The notes: generated by a model from the letters alone, not told the origin. A stretch of DNA of 64,000 bases from Collimonas fungivorans Ter331 (GCF_000221045.1 NC_015856.1:434001-498000); one strand, 5' to 3'. Counted from the stretch's first letter, positions 34,592-44,731 are shown. A program made the numbers and translations.

Positions 34592-34922
34592 GAAATGATC
34601 CTAAAAACATCGTCGGTTGAAGCGATGACTTGCGATCAGCTCACAACTGCTCAGAAGCTGGGAGCAGATTTATTTTTTGCAGGTCACAGCAGTTGGGGCT
34701 TCGGAATGGCTGTAAACACTCACCATGACAAACCGTGGAACGTGCCCGGGGCGTTTTGGTTGGGACGCTGGTTTCGGTACTTCTGCTTACTCAGATCCGA
34801 AAAACGATTTTATCGGAATCCTATTAACTCAAAAACTAGTAGATTCGCCCGAATCTACGGCGGTCTCAACCGATTTCTGGAGTCACGCGTACGAGTCAAT
34901 TCGGCATGCAAACCAACAGTAA
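34592..34922 (+). pseudogene. Frameshifted C-terminal remnant of a beta-lactamase-like serine hydrolase
   Basis: Two frames together rebuild the end of a class-C beta-lactamase/esterase-like protein. One frame reads GFGMAVNTHHDKPWNVPG and the next reads RFGWDAGFGTSAYSDPKNDF followed by IGILLTQKLVDSPE; the change lies near 34755. The catalytic N-terminal part with SxxK is missing. The gene cannot be functional. Confidence 0.7.
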
Positions 34923-35591
34923 GACGTTGTAGTTTTGACAGCATCAGCATGCATCCAACTGGTGTTATTCATTGCCTTCATGCTGCCGATGGATATGAAT
35001 GTTGATGTTCCGCTGCAGTTAGCATCTTTGTTCTACGAATCGGCGCGCAGTTGGCAACTTTATTGGCCAGTTAGCATCTTTGTTCTGAAGGACCAGTTAC
35101 GACGCACACAACGAAACGAATGACGACAGAAACTAAGCATAAAGCCAGTGTTGCCTTGAGTCTGGTGGCATCGAATTGCCAGCCGATGGCATCACACCGC
35201 TGATAAGCGGCGTGTTTTTTCATGCCGGGGAAAGCTGCGCGACACGGTTTCAGGGCAGGAAGTCGTCGACTCGATTGGCGGGATGATCAGTAATGTTGGC
35301 GAGCACATGACGCAGAGAAGCCTCGGGGGCGACCCGTTTTGGTGGGCTAAGCGAATTTCTGGAAAACTGAATTATTCACGGCCGACTAATAATTTTCAAT
35401 TAAAGCCGTCGCCCTAGTTAGCATCTTTGTTCTGAAGGACCACCAGCTTTTTCACCATGGGCAATAGTTTCGGATACAGCGCGTCAATATTGGTTTTTCA
35501 GCTTATTTAGGCCATGTGTACCCGAAACTATTTGGCCATGTGTATCCGAAACTAATTGATGTTCCCACGCTCGCATTCGTCGACGGCTACC
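34923..35591. mobile_element. IS relic region with terminal-type repeats
   Basis: No intact ORF. A 27-base sequence beginning AGTTAGCATCTTTGTTCTGA occurs at 35069-35095 and 35416-35442, with its first part also at 35016-35034. A 21-base unit GGCCATGTGTAxCCGAAACT is repeated in tandem at 35510-35530 and 35534-35554, and its inverted form TAGTTTCGGATACA is at 35465-35478. Such multiple short repeats are typical of IS21-type element ends. The transposase genes are gone. Confidence 0.55.
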
Positions 35592-37409
35592 CTACTCGAC
35601 AGTCACGGACTTAGCCAAATTCCGAGGCTTATCCACATCCGTCCCTCGCGCCAGCGCCGTGTGATACGCCAGCAGCTGCAGCGGCACCACATGCAGGATG
35701 GGCGACAGCAAGCCATAGTTTTCCGGCAAGCGGATCACATGTACGCCATCGCTAGACTTGATGTGCGAATCGGCGTCGGCAAAAACATAAAGCTGGCCGC
35801 CGCGCGCGCGCACTTCCTGCATGTTCGATTTCAGCTTCTCGATCAGCGTATCGTTGGGCGCTACGGTCACCACCGGCATTTCTTCAGTCACCAGCGCCAG
35901 CGGGCCGTGCTTGAGTTCGCCGGCAGCGTAGGCTTCGGCGTGGATGTAGGTGATTTCCTTGAGCTTCAATGCGCCTTCCAGCGCGATCGGGTAGTGGATG
36001 CCGCGGCCCAGGAACAGGGCGTTTTCCTTGCGTGCGAAGGCTTCGGCCCAGGCTACGATGTGCGGCTCCAGCGCCAGCACGCTTTGCAGCGCGGCAGGCA
36101 GGTGGCGCATGGCTTTCAGGTGAGCGGTTTCTTCTTCTTCGCTGAGGCGGCCTTTGCTTTGCGCCAGCGCCAGGGTCAGCAGGAACAGCGCCGCCAGCTG
36201 GGTGGTGAAGGCCTTGGTCGAAGCGACGCCGACTTCGACGCCGGCGCGGGTGATATAAGCCAGCGCGCATTCGCGCACCATGGCGCTGGTGGCGACGTTG
36301 CAGATGGTCAGCGTGTGCAGCATGCCGAGTGAACGCGCGTGTTTGAGTGCGGCCAGAGTGTCGGCGGTTTCACCGCTTTGGGTGATGGTGACCACCAGCG
36401 AATTTGGATTCGGTACGCTGTCGCGGTAGCGGTATTCGCTGGCGATTTCGACGTTGACCGGGATCTTGGCGACCGATTCGATCCAGTATTTTGCAGTCAG
36501 GCCGGCATAGTAGCTGGTGCCGCACGCCAGGATCAGGACTGAATCGATCTGCTTGAACACATTGAAGGCGCCGTCGCCGAACAGTTCCGGCATGATGCCG
36601 GTGACGCCTTCGAGGGTGTCGGCAATTGCCCGCGGCTGTTCGAAAATTTCTTTCTGCATGTAGTGCTGGTAAGGTCCCAGCTCAACCGCGCTGCTGTAGG
36701 CAAGCACGGTCTTGACTTCGCGTTCGACCGCTTTGCCGGCGGCGTCGACGATCCAGACGCGCTGCAGTTGCAGGTCGACCACGTCGCCCTCTTCCAGGTA
36801 AATGATCTGGTCGGTGGTGCCGGCCAGCGCCATGGCGTCGGAGGCGACGAAGTTCTGGCCTTTGCCGACGCCGACGATCAGTGGCGAACCCTGGCGCGCG
36901 GCGACCACGCGATGCGGCTCGTCGACGCAGAACACGGCGATGGCGTAGGCGCCGGTCAGGCGCTTCACGGCCTGCTGCACGGTGGCGAACAGGTCGCCGC
37001 TATACATGTGGTCGACCAGGTGGGCGATGACCTCGGTGTCGGTCTGGCTTTCGAAGTGATAACCGGCGGCTTGCAGTTCGGCGCGCAGTTCGTCATGGTT
37101 TTCGATGATGCCATTGTGGACCAGGGCGATGCGGTCGCGCGAGAAATGCGGATGGGCGTTGTGGGTTGCCGGTGCGCCGTGGGTGGCCCAGCGCGTGTGG
37201 GCGATTCCGGTGAAACCTGAGAGGCTGGCTTTCTCGACCTGGATTTCCAGGTCGGCCACGCGCGAAGTGCTGCGCGAGCGCTGCAATTTGCCGTCTATAT
37301 GCAGGGCGACGCCGCAAGAGTCGTAACCGCGGTATTCGAGCCGCTTCAATCCTTCCAGCAGGATGGGCGTGACATTAATCTGGGCAACTGCTGCGACGAT
37401 ACCGCACAT
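35592..37409 (-). CDS. glmS: Glucosamine-6-phosphate synthase (isomerising)
   Basis: Protein of 605 residues from the ATG at 37409; the catalytic Cys must follow the initiator Met (MCGIVAA), so the four extra upstream codons are not used. The glutaminase domain ([28 protein letters not shown]) is followed by two SIS sugar-isomerase domains and the C terminus NLAKSVTVE. It makes glucosamine-6-phosphate from fructose-6-phosphate and glutamine for cell-wall and LPS precursors. glmU lies about 700 bases away on the same strand behind the divergent Lrp-type gene. Confidence 0.97.
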   Translation of the reverse strand: MCGIVAAVAQINVTPILLEGLKRLEYRGYDSCGVALHIDGKLQRSRSTSRVADLEIQVEKASLSGFTGIAHTRWATHGAPATHNAHPHFSRDRIALVHNGIIENHDELRAELQAAGYHFESQTDTEVIAHLVDHMYSGDLFATVQQAVKRLTGAYAIAVFCVDEPHRVVAARQGSPLIVGVGKGQNFVASDAMALAGTTDQIIYLEEGDVVDLQLQRVWIVDAAGKAVEREVKTVLAYSSAVELGPYQHYMQKEIFEQPRAIADTLEGVTGIMPELFGDGAFNVFKQIDSVLILACGTSYYAGLTAKYWIESVAKIPVNVEIASEYRYRDSVPNPNSLVVTITQSGETADTLAALKHARSLGMLHTLTICNVATSAMVRECALAYITRAGVEVGVASTKAFTTQLAALFLLTLALAQSKGRLSEEEETAHLKAMRHLPAALQSVLALEPHIVAWAEAFARKENALFLGRGIHYPIALEGALKLKEITYIHAEAYAAGELKHGPLALVTEEMPVVTVAPNDTLIEKLKSNMQEVRARGGQLYVFADADSHIKSSDGVHVIRLPENYGLLSPILHVVPLQLLAYHTALARGTDVDKPRNLAKSVTVE

Positions 37410-37495
37410 GGCTTTCCTCATTGATCAAGTGAATGAGGCGTATCTTAGGCCAGCGCTTATGAAATAAGATTACTAAATTTGCATATATTTGATTG

Positions 37496-37527
37496 AATAT
37501 TTCATGATATAAATCGTATGAAATATT
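37496..37527. promoter_or_regulatory. Candidate Lrp/AsnC-type operator
   Basis: AATATTTCA (37496-37504) and TGAAATATT (37519-37527) form a perfect inverted repeat with 14 bases between, in a very AT-rich gap between glmS and the Lrp-type gene. This size and composition fit Lrp/AsnC sites. Autoregulation of the divergent regulator is likely; an effect on glmS is possible. Confidence 0.5.
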
Positions 37528-37572
37528 ATTCCATTTATATTTGATTTTATCTCATAAATTACACATTCCATC

Positions 37573-38037
37573 ATGGATATCGTTCTGGACGAACTGGATA
37601 AGCGGATTTTGAATGCCTTGCAGGCCGATGCCGCCCAAACCAACCATCAGCTGGCGCAGCTGGTGCATGCCTCGCCGCCGACCTGTTTGCGGCGCGTCAA
37701 GCGCCTGACCGACGCCGGCATCATCCTGCGCCAGGTGGCGATTGTGGCGCCGGACAAGGTCGGCGCCGGCCTGACCGCGATTGTCGAAGTCACGCTCGAC
37801 AACCAGGCGGCGGAGCGTTTGCAGGAGTTTGAGGTTGTGGTGGCGGATGAGCCTGCGTTATTGCAATGCTACCGGGTGTCGCCCGGGCCGGACTTCGTGC
37901 TGGTGCTGCAAGTGGCGGACATGGCGGCTTACCATGCGCTGGCGCACCAGCTGTTTGCCGCGCAAAAGAATGTGCGCAATGTGCGCACTTATTTTTCGAT
38001 CCATCGCAGCAAGTTCGAGACCCGGCTAGCAGTATAA
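37573..38037 (+). CDS. Lrp/AsnC-family transcriptional regulator
   Basis: Protein of 154 residues. N-terminal winged HTH (LDKRILNALQADAAQTNHQL, PPTCLRRVKRLTDAGII) and C-terminal RAM/ligand-binding domain (VVADEPALLQCYRVSPGPDF, VRTYFSIHRSKFE). It should bind an amino acid and form octamers or dimers on DNA. It is divergent from glmS and convergent with glmU; a hairpin at 38046-38070 lies between the converging ends. Confidence 0.93.
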   Translation: MDIVLDELDKRILNALQADAAQTNHQLAQLVHASPPTCLRRVKRLTDAGIILRQVAIVAPDKVGAGLTAIVEVTLDNQAAERLQEFEVVVADEPALLQCYRVSPGPDFVLVLQVADMAAYHALAHQLFAAQKNVRNVRTYFSIHRSKFETRLAV

Positions 38038-38042
38038 AAATT

Positions 38043-38121
38043 GTAGGGTGGGCAGATTTTCTGCCCACCCTGCAGGCGATTCTGGCATAAGCGACGGTCT
38101 GCGTGGGCACAAGCGCCCACC
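38043..38121. terminator. Two GTGGGC hairpins between the Lrp-type gene and glmU
   Basis: GGGTGGGCAG (38046-38055) and CTGCCCACCC (38061-38070) make a perfect 10-bp stem; a second hairpin GTGGGC/GCCCAC lies at 38104-38121. The first is almost the same palindrome as at 61593-61620 between rpoB and rpoC. They may serve as bidirectional terminators but also look like a dispersed REP-type repeat. Confidence 0.65.
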
Positions 38122-38133
38122 CTGCCAGTTCAT

Positions 38134-39501
38134 TTACTTCTTGATCTTGACCGGCCGCTGCCAGCCGTCGATGGTGACCTGGCGCGCGCGCGAGACGGTC
38201 AGCTTGCCTTCCGGCGCATCCTTGGTCAGCGTGGTGCCGGCTCCCAGAGTCGCCCCTTTGCCGACCCGCACCGGCGCCACCAGCTGGCTATCGCTGCCGA
38301 TGAAGGCGTCGTCTTCGATAATGGTGCGGAATTTGTTGGCGCCGTCGTAGTTGCAGGTAATGGTGCCGGCGCCGATGTTGACGCGCGATCCCACCGTGGC
38401 GTCGCCGACGTAGGCCAGGTGGTTGGCTTTGCTGTGTGCGGCAATCTGGCTGTTCTTGACCTCGACGAAATTGCCGATATGGACGTCTTCGCCAAGCTCG
38501 GTGCCGGGACGCAGGCGCGCATACGGTCCGATCTGGGAAGCGGCGCCGACCACGGCATCTTCGATATGACAGAACGGTTTGATGTTGGCGCCGCGGCCGA
38601 TGCGGGCATTCTTGATGACGCAGTTGGCGCCGATGATGACGCCGTCTTCGATGCTGACTTCGCCCTCGAAGATGCAGCCGATATCGATGCTGACATCGCG
38701 GCCGCAGCTCAGCGCGCCGCGCACGTCCAGGCGCGCCGGGTCGAGCAGGGTCACGCCCTGTTCCAGCAAACGTTCGGCGATGCTGCGCTGGTAGATGCGT
38801 TCCAGCTCGGCCAGCTGCACCTTGCTATTGACGCCCAGGGTTTCCCATACGGCGCCGGGTTGCGCCGACACTACCGGCGTGCCGTCGGCGACGGCGCTGG
38901 CGACGATATCGGTCAGATAATATTCGCCCTGGGCATTGTTGTTGGACAAGCCGGCCAGCCATTTCTTGAGCTGCGCGGTGGGCGCTACCATGATGCCGGT
39001 ATTGCATTCGCGGATCGTGCGCTGTTCCGGCGTCGCGTCTTTTTGCTCGACGATGCTGACGATCCTGCCTTCACCATTGTGCTCGCGGACGATGCGGCCG
39101 TAACCGGTCGGGTCCGGCAGGTCCACCGTCAGGACCGCCAGCTTGTCTGTGCCGGCGCTATCGATCAGCCGTTGCAGCGTGCTGCTGGCGATCAGCGGCA
39201 CGTCGCCGTACAGCACCAGGGTCGGCACCGTGTCGTCCAGCTGCGGCGCGGCCTGGGCCACCGCATGGCCGGTGCCGAGTTGCGGTTCCTGCCTGGCAAA
39301 CGTCAGGTCGGCGGCATGGAACTGTTTCAATACGGCGTCGCCGCCATGGCCATAAATGATGCAAATGCTGCTTGGCGACAAGCTGCGCGCCGTATCGACA
39401 ACATGTCCCAGCAAAGATTTTCCAGCCAGCGGATGTAGCACTTTCGGCAGCGCCGATTGCATGCGTTTGCCCATGCCAGCGGCGAGGATGACGACGTTCA
39501 T
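38134..39501 (-). CDS. glmU: Bifunctional N-acetylglucosamine-1-phosphate uridyltransferase/glucosamine-1-phosphate acetyltransferase
   Basis: Protein of 455 residues, the usual GlmU size. The N-terminal nucleotidyltransferase motif is [18 protein letters not shown] (residues 6-23), and the C-terminal part is a left-handed beta helix with many hexapeptide repeats ([20 protein letters not shown], and [20 protein letters not shown]). The reactions produce UDP-GlcNAc from glucosamine-1-phosphate, the step after GlmS and GlmM. It is downstream of, and on the same strand as, the region containing glmS, but separated from it by the Lrp-type gene in opposite orientation. Confidence 0.97.
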   Translation of the reverse strand: MNVVILAAGMGKRMQSALPKVLHPLAGKSLLGHVVDTARSLSPSSICIIYGHGGDAVLKQFHAADLTFARQEPQLGTGHAVAQAAPQLDDTVPTLVLYGDVPLIASSTLQRLIDSAGTDKLAVLTVDLPDPTGYGRIVREHNGEGRIVSIVEQKDATPEQRTIRECNTGIMVAPTAQLKKWLAGLSNNNAQGEYYLTDIVASAVADGTPVVSAQPGAVWETLGVNSKVQLAELERIYQRSIAERLLEQGVTLLDPARLDVRGALSCGRDVSIDIGCIFEGEVSIEDGVIIGANCVIKNARIGRGANIKPFCHIEDAVVGAASQIGPYARLRPGTELGEDVHIGNFVEVKNSQIAAHSKANHLAYVGDATVGSRVNIGAGTITCNYDGANKFRTIIEDDAFIGSDSQLVAPVRVGKGATLGAGTTLTKDAPEGKLTVSRARQVTIDGWQRPVKIKK

Positions 39502-39698
39502 AGAGACACTTTGCTAATAAGAAATAGGGAAGGCTTAGGCAAACCGCCAGGCCGGCGCATGAAGCGGATTTGGGCAAAACCTTAGGGAGGAAATTCTAGC
39601 ATGGCCCCGTATGCCGATGAATTATTGTTATTTATTTGATATCATACCCATTGATTTTTTGATAAAAATAATTCAATTGCCGACAATAGGAGACTGGT

Positions 39699-41417
39699 AT
39701 GGCTATCGCTTTTCCCATTTGTTTTTCTCGCAGACGATTATTTCGAGCGGCGGTATCGGCCAGCGTCGTCGTCGTGTTGGCGGCGGCAGTGCAATGCCGT
39801 CCTGCCAGTGCGCAGTATGATCCGGCCAAGGCGCTGGTCGAAATCGATGCTATTGCCAGTCAGTATCCCGACCCGGAAGTCACGATAGATTCGCCGGCGT
39901 TTGCCGCCGGAAAAACTGGTTTCACATCGCAGCAGGAGATGCTGGTTTATATCCGGGGGCTGGCTGCGCAATCGCCGTCGATGCGCGTACGGCAACTGGG
40001 GCCGTCGCAACAGGGGCGGGCGATTCCGCTGCTGGTGTTTGCCGAGCCGGCCGTATCCAGCGGCGCCGAGCTGTCGAAAAACGGCAAGCCGACGGTGCTG
40101 CTGATCGGCGCCCAGCACGGCAATGAGCCGGCGGGCGGCGAAGCGGCGCTGGCGTTCGCCGGCATGTTGGCCAACGGCAAGCTTGACGACATCCTCGAAC
40201 GCGTAAATATCCTGATCGTGCCGCGCGCCAATCCAGACGGCAGCGCTGCATTCCTGCGCGGCCTGGCGGATGGACAAGACGTCAATCGCGATCACTTGAC
40301 GCTGGCGACGCCGGAAGGGCAGGCGCTGGCTCACGTGTTCAATGACTATCAGCCGGAAGTGGTGCTGGACAGTCATGAATTCAGCGTTGGCGGCCGCTGG
40401 GTGGAAAAATTCGGCGCGCTGCAAAAATACGATGGCCTGGTCCAGCTAGCGACCGTGGCGAATCTGCCGCAGGCGCAGGCGGCCGCCGCCGAAACTCTGT
40501 TCCGTCAGCCGCTGCTGCAGGCGTTCGACCGCCGTGCGCTGAGCCATTCCTGGTATTACACAACCAGCTGGAACAAGGACGACAGGACGGTGGCGATGGG
40601 CGGCGTCGGTCCGGATACGGGCCGCAACATCGCCGGCCTGCGCAATGCGATCTCGTTTTTGCTGGAAACACGTGGCGTCGGTATCGGCAAGGCGCATTTC
40701 AAACGACGCGTGTACACCCATTTGACGGCGATCGAATCGGTGGTCAATGCCACTGCCGGCAATGCGTCGCAGGTACTGGCCCTGAACCGGCAGTTTCGGC
40801 GAGAGGTAGCTGCCAAGGCGGGACGGGGCGTACTGAACGTAATTGGCGCGGCGACGCCGGGCCGTCACACGCTGGCCATGCTGGATGCCCGCAGCGGGCA
40901 GGCAAGGGCGATTGAGGTCGACTGGATGTCGGCGCTCGAGATCCAGCCAAAGCTGCAACGCCCGCGCCCTTTTGCCTATCTCCTGCCTGCCTCGGAAACG
41001 CGCGCAGCCGAGCGGCTGCAGGCACTCGGCGTAAATGTTTATCAAGTCACGGCAAAGCTGCAACTGGGGCTGGAGCAAGGCGCGCAAAGTTATCGCCTGA
41101 CTTCCCGGACACAAGGGCGCAAGCAAGACGTGACCGGTTCGGCGGGCGCCGCCAGCGATGTCGTGCGCGTTACTACCGAACTGGAGGCGCTGCCATTGGC
41201 GATCGCTGCGGGCTGGTATTACGTGCCGCTGGACCAGCCTCTGGCCAACCTTGCCGCTGCCGCGCTGGAGCCGGAATCGCAGAGCAGCTATGTATCGAAC
41301 GGTCTGCTGCCGGCGCCCACGGCGGACGGCGACGGGCCGGCCTACCTGCCTTTGTACCGTTTGGCGAAACGGCCGCAGCTTGCGGTTGAAGCGCTGGTTG
41401 CCGCACGGGGTTTGTAA
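39699..41417 (+). CDS. Exported M14-family zinc carboxypeptidase
   Basis: Protein of 572 residues with a signal peptide ending near PASAQ (residue 39). Zinc ligands of the M14 family are visible: His140 and Glu143 in GAQHGNEPAGGE, and His226 in VVLDSHEFSVGG. NPDG (178-181) and DVNRDH are also typical. The C-terminal 200 residues form an extra domain of unknown fold. It should cleave C-terminal amino acids from peptides or murein peptides outside the cytoplasm. It lies 57 bases before a porin gene on the same strand. AATAGGAG precedes the start. Confidence 0.87.
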   Translation: MAIAFPICFSRRRLFRAAVSASVVVVLAAAVQCRPASAQYDPAKALVEIDAIASQYPDPEVTIDSPAFAAGKTGFTSQQEMLVYIRGLAAQSPSMRVRQLGPSQQGRAIPLLVFAEPAVSSGAELSKNGKPTVLLIGAQHGNEPAGGEAALAFAGMLANGKLDDILERVNILIVPRANPDGSAAFLRGLADGQDVNRDHLTLATPEGQALAHVFNDYQPEVVLDSHEFSVGGRWVEKFGALQKYDGLVQLATVANLPQAQAAAAETLFRQPLLQAFDRRALSHSWYYTTSWNKDDRTVAMGGVGPDTGRNIAGLRNAISFLLETRGVGIGKAHFKRRVYTHLTAIESVVNATAGNASQVLALNRQFRREVAAKAGRGVLNVIGAATPGRHTLAMLDARSGQARAIEVDWMSALEIQPKLQRPRPFAYLLPASETRAAERLQALGVNVYQVTAKLQLGLEQGAQSYRLTSRTQGRKQDVTGSAGAASDVVRVTTELEALPLAIAAGWYYVPLDQPLANLAAAALEPESQSSYVSNGLLPAPTADGDGPAYLPLYRLAKRPQLAVEALVAARGL

Positions 41418-41474
41418 ATGACGGCGCAGTGGTTTCGGCATTGAGCTGCGTCGATAAAATATGGAGACAAGACA

Positions 41475-42503
41475 ATGAATAAGATGTTGTTGACAGGAGT
41501 GCTGGCGAGCGTTGCTGGCGGCGCGATGGCGCCCGTTTTTGCCGAACCGGCGGAGCGCGTCGAGATATACGGCCGCGTGGATCTGAGCATGGACGAGGTC
41601 CGTGGAAATGGCGGCAGGATGTTGAAGCAAACGGATAACGCCTCGCGTTTCGGCGTGCGCGGCAGCGAAGATCTGGGCGCCGGCTGGCGTGTCTTGTTTG
41701 GCATTGAAGCCGGCTTCAATGCCGATACCGGCCTAGCAACCGATCCGATGTTGCGCAACGCCTACGCCGGCGTGCGCGGCGGCTTCGGCACAGTGGCTGT
41801 GGGGCGCCTTGATTCGTCGCAGGCAACCGGTTCGCCCCTGTATTCGCAAGTCACCAGGAATATCACCTTTGTGGGGCATGACGCCGGGGCGACGGCGATT
41901 GGTACGCGCTGGCTGAATGCGCGCAACCGCACCAGCAATGCGGTCGGCTACATGAGCCCGGTATTCCACGGTTTCAGTGTGCGAGCGCGCTATCACCAGC
42001 CCGATCCTGGCGATGCTGCAGCCAAGGTGAGGCAGGAAGGCGACGTGAAGGCTACCGATATCGGCCTCAATTACGAATCCGGCGCGCTGTCTGCGGGCAT
42101 CGGTTATGGCCAGAATAAACGCCGCGGAACGCCGGTCGACAATGACTTTCGTCGCAAATGGCAACTGCTCGGTTCTTACAGTTTTGGCGCAACCAAGATT
42201 TCAGCCCTGTATGGCAGGGATCATTACAACGGTACGGTGGGCGCGCGGTCCAGGGTTAACTACTGGCTGCTTGGTTTTTCGCTGCCGTTTGGCGCCGGCC
42301 TGCATCAAATCGCGGCGAACTATATGAAACGTGATGCCCAAGGCGATATACAGGGCAAAGGCTCAAATTTCCAGGCCGGATATATTTTTCATATGAGCAA
42401 ACGTACCAAGCTGTACGCGTCATATGATCGTGAAAACCTGAACGCGAACAAGGGCGGCAACTTGCTCAATACAATAAGCAGCGGTATTCAACACCGGTTT
42501 TAA
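41475..42503 (+). CDS. Outer-membrane porin (betaproteobacterial type)
   Basis: Protein of 342 residues with a signal peptide ending near VFAEP (residue 23). The barrel has the typical start RVEIYGRVDLSMDEV, DNASRFGVRGSEDLGAGWRV, and the L3 loop region FGTVAVGRLDSS; it ends in the aromatic residue Phe (HRF) required for outer-membrane assembly. It is a general diffusion porin, trimeric by family. A 14-bp perfect palindrome at 42516-42553 follows the stop. Confidence 0.93.
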   Translation: MNKMLLTGVLASVAGGAMAPVFAEPAERVEIYGRVDLSMDEVRGNGGRMLKQTDNASRFGVRGSEDLGAGWRVLFGIEAGFNADTGLATDPMLRNAYAGVRGGFGTVAVGRLDSSQATGSPLYSQVTRNITFVGHDAGATAIGTRWLNARNRTSNAVGYMSPVFHGFSVRARYHQPDPGDAAAKVRQEGDVKATDIGLNYESGALSAGIGYGQNKRRGTPVDNDFRRKWQLLGSYSFGATKISALYGRDHYNGTVGARSRVNYWLLGFSLPFGAGLHQIAANYMKRDAQGDIQGKGSNFQAGYIFHMSKRTKLYASYDRENLNANKGGNLLNTISSGIQHRF

Positions 42504-42515
42504 TGCTGCAATGAA

Positions 42516-42553
42516 TGCCGTTCTCGCCAGGAAGTTACGTGGCGAGAACGGCA
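42516..42553. terminator. Strong palindrome between convergent porin and YXWGXW genes
   Basis: TGCCGTTCTCGCCA (42516-42529) and TGGCGAGAACGGCA (42540-42553) pair perfectly over 14 bases with a 10-base loop. No T run follows on either side; it probably works as a two-way transcript end or stabilising structure. Confidence 0.6.
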
Positions 42554-42577
42554 GGTTCAATGCGTGTCGGGGTGCTA

Positions 42578-43168
42578 TCAGTAGCGTTGCCAGAAACCGC
42601 CCGAGAAGGCCCAGCCGTTGCCGTTGCGGACCCAATGTCCCGGGGCCCAGAAATAACCGTCGCGGCGCGCTTCCCAATGACCGTTGACCCAGTCGTGGCG
42701 GCCGTTGTTCCAGCGCCAGTAACCCCCGATCCAGACATGGTTGGGGCTGGGCGCCGGCGTCATGACTTCGATCTGCGGCGGCGGCGGGGCGACGTTGATC
42801 ACCACCGGCGGCGCGCTGTAGGTATTGTTGATCGGCACCCAGCGGCCGCCATGGAATACCCACTGGCCGCCTTCGTTGGCCCAGTAGGCATGCTGGTAAA
42901 CCATATTCTGGCGCGATTGTTCCCAATGGCCGTTACTCCAGACGTAGCGGTTGTTTTCCCACTTCCAGTGGCCGGCGATCCAGTAGGAGTCGGGATAGGG
43001 CGCCGGCGGCGCCACTTCCACCAGCGGCGCCGGCGGTGCTTGCACGACCCGGACTTCACGGTATTCGACGCGGGTGCGCGGCGGTTCGACCACGCAGCCC
43101 GCCAGCGACAGGGAAGCCGCTGCTACGGCCGACAAGGCAAGGTAACGCTGAAAACGACGACGGTTCAT
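42578..43168 (-). CDS. YXWGXW-repeat lipoprotein
   Basis: Protein of 196 residues with a lipobox LAGC (Cys at about residue 25). The remainder is built from repeats of the type W-x2-G-x-W: YWIAGHWKWENNRYVWSNGH, RWVPINNT, HVWIGGYWRWNNGRHDWVNG, and YFWAPGHWVRNGNGWAFSGG. Such proteins are common in Burkholderiales and are thought to be cell-envelope associated (BcpO-related), but no activity is known. AGATATG precedes the start. Confidence 0.87.
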   Translation of the reverse strand: MNRRRFQRYLALSAVAAASLSLAGCVVEPPRTRVEYREVRVVQAPPAPLVEVAPPAPYPDSYWIAGHWKWENNRYVWSNGHWEQSRQNMVYQHAYWANEGGQWVFHGGRWVPINNTYSAPPVVINVAPPPPQIEVMTPAPSPNHVWIGGYWRWNNGRHDWVNGHWEARRDGYFWAPGHWVRNGNGWAFSGGFWQRY

Positions 43169-43289
43169 TCATATCTCCAGAAAAAAGGTCCTGGGTATTA
43201 AACGATTTGCCGTACGGAATGAATACAGGGCTTACAAATACTTGCAATTCACCTGTGTCGCCGTGTTTCCCGATGCTTTGGCCGAACGC

Positions 43290-43622
43290 TCAGGCTTCAT
43301 CCTTGACATCGGTGCTGGGGCCGTTTTTCTTGACGGCGTCGATGCCGGCGTCGCGTGCGCTGGTGGTGCTGTACATCTGGCTGCTGCCGATGACCTGGTG
43401 ATTGGCAGCCTTCAGGTTGAAATAGAACTTGCCGTTGGAAGCCTGGTTGCGGCTATAGCGATCGTCTTGTGCGCTGTTGCTCTGGACCGAGGCGATGCCG
43501 TTTTCGGCGGAAGCCTTGGCGACATACATTTCGCTGTTCAGCACCACTTCGCCGTTGCCAGAGTAGAGCAGGAAATAGAACTGTCCATCCACCGACTTCT
43601 TGAGTACATAGGACCCTGCCAT
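43290..43622 (-). CDS. YegP-like protein with two DUF1508 repeats
   Basis: Protein of 110 residues made of two repeats: KKSVDGQFYFLLYSGNGEVV with LNSEMYVAKASAENGIASV, and QASNGKFYFNLKAANHQVIG with SSQMYSTTSARDAGIDAVKK. The family is small, soluble and stress-linked in some bacteria, without known activity. AGGAG lies before the start. It stands alone between ttcA and the YXWGXW gene. Confidence 0.9.
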   Translation of the reverse strand: MAGSYVLKKSVDGQFYFLLYSGNGEVVLNSEMYVAKASAENGIASVQSNSAQDDRYSRNQASNGKFYFNLKAANHQVIGSSQMYSTTSARDAGIDAVKKNGPSTDVKDEA

Positions 43623-43741
43623 TGCGCGTCTCCTGATAGGTTGCCGGCCAGGCGGCGCAGTGTCGCTGTATCTGTTCAGCTGGTTGCACTGGTTGCCGCT
43701 GGTCCGCTTCGATTATATAGCCGGGCGGGGAAATCGATGGA

Positions 43742-44719
43742 TTAGTCTGCCGGCCGCAGCGGAATGATGCTGGCAACGCTTGCCGGCGTCGAGCATGGAT
43801 CATCGTCAAACGCAATATCGCCGTTGGGATCGGCAATGCCGCTGGCCTTCAGGTCGGCGAAACCAAACAGGTTGCGGTCCATCAGGTGCGACGGCGCTAC
43901 CGTCGACAGCGACGAGAAAATGTTTTCCACCCGGCCCGGGAATTTCTTTTCCCATTCGCGCAGCATGCCCTTGATCTGCTTGCGCTGCAGGTTTTCCTGG
44001 CTGCCGCACAGGTCGCAAGGGATGATGGGGAACTGCTTGACCTCGGCATAGCGGCTGAGGTCGGCTTCCTTGACGTAGGCCAGCGGCCGGATCACGATCT
44101 GCTTGCCGTCGTCCGATTGCAGCTTGGCCGGCATGCTCTTGAGCTTGCCACCGAAAAACATGTTGAGGAAGAAGGTTTCCATGATGTCGTCGCGATGGTG
44201 GCCGAGGGCGACCTTGGTCGCGCCCAGCTCGGTGGCGACCCGGTACAGGATGCCGCGCCGCAGGCGCGAGCATAGCGAGCAGGTGGTCTTGCCTTCCGGG
44301 ATCAGGCGCTTGACGATGCTGTAGGTATCCTGGTTTTCGATGTGGTAGGCGACGCCCAATTTCTCCAGGTAGGCCGGCAGGATGTGGTCCGGGAAATTCG
44401 GCTGCTTCTGGTCCAGGTTGACCGCGACGATCTCGAAATTGATCGGCGCCCGTTCGCGCAGGGTCATCAGGATATCCAGCAGGGCGTAGCTGTCCTTGCC
44501 GCCCGACAGGCAGACCATCACCTTGTCGCCGTCTTCGATCATGTTGAAATCGCCGATCGCCTGGCCGACCTGGCGGCACAGGCGCTTGTGCAGCTTGTTG
44601 TTTTCGTGGGCGATCTTTTCCACGCTTTTCTGGCTTGGGGAGTTGGCGGCGTCGCCGCCGGCTGCTTGCACTAGTAATTGGTCTTGCATCGGGGTTTCCT
44701 GCTTCAATTGTTCATTCAT
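43742..44719 (-). CDS. ttcA: tRNA 2-thiocytidine synthetase
   Basis: Protein of 325 residues. The PP-loop ATP-binding motif [10 protein letters not shown] (about residues 70-79) and the Cys pair [11 protein letters not shown] plus a later CDLCGSQ, which hold a [4Fe-4S] cluster in TtcA, are present. It modifies cytidine 32 in certain tRNAs. It is 12 bases downstream of folB on the same strand. The start used includes a short N-terminal extension of about 30 residues; an internal Met (MQDQ) is possible. Confidence 0.94.
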   Translation of the reverse strand: MNEQLKQETPMQDQLLVQAAGGDAANSPSQKSVEKIAHENNKLHKRLCRQVGQAIGDFNMIEDGDKVMVCLSGGKDSYALLDILMTLRERAPINFEIVAVNLDQKQPNFPDHILPAYLEKLGVAYHIENQDTYSIVKRLIPEGKTTCSLCSRLRRGILYRVATELGATKVALGHHRDDIMETFFLNMFFGGKLKSMPAKLQSDDGKQIVIRPLAYVKEADLSRYAEVKQFPIIPCDLCGSQENLQRKQIKGMLREWEKKFPGRVENIFSSLSTVAPSHLMDRNLFGFADLKASGIADPNGDIAFDDDPCSTPASVASIIPLRPAD

Positions 44720-44731
44720 GGCGATTCGGCC

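Noticed and set aside
35016-35442. CRISPR-like repeats
   Set aside because: Only two full copies of one sequence with irregular spacing and no spacer pattern; better explained as IS ends.
40446-41630. ORF of 394 codons opposite the M14 peptidase
   Set aside because: No domain, overlaps two well-supported genes.
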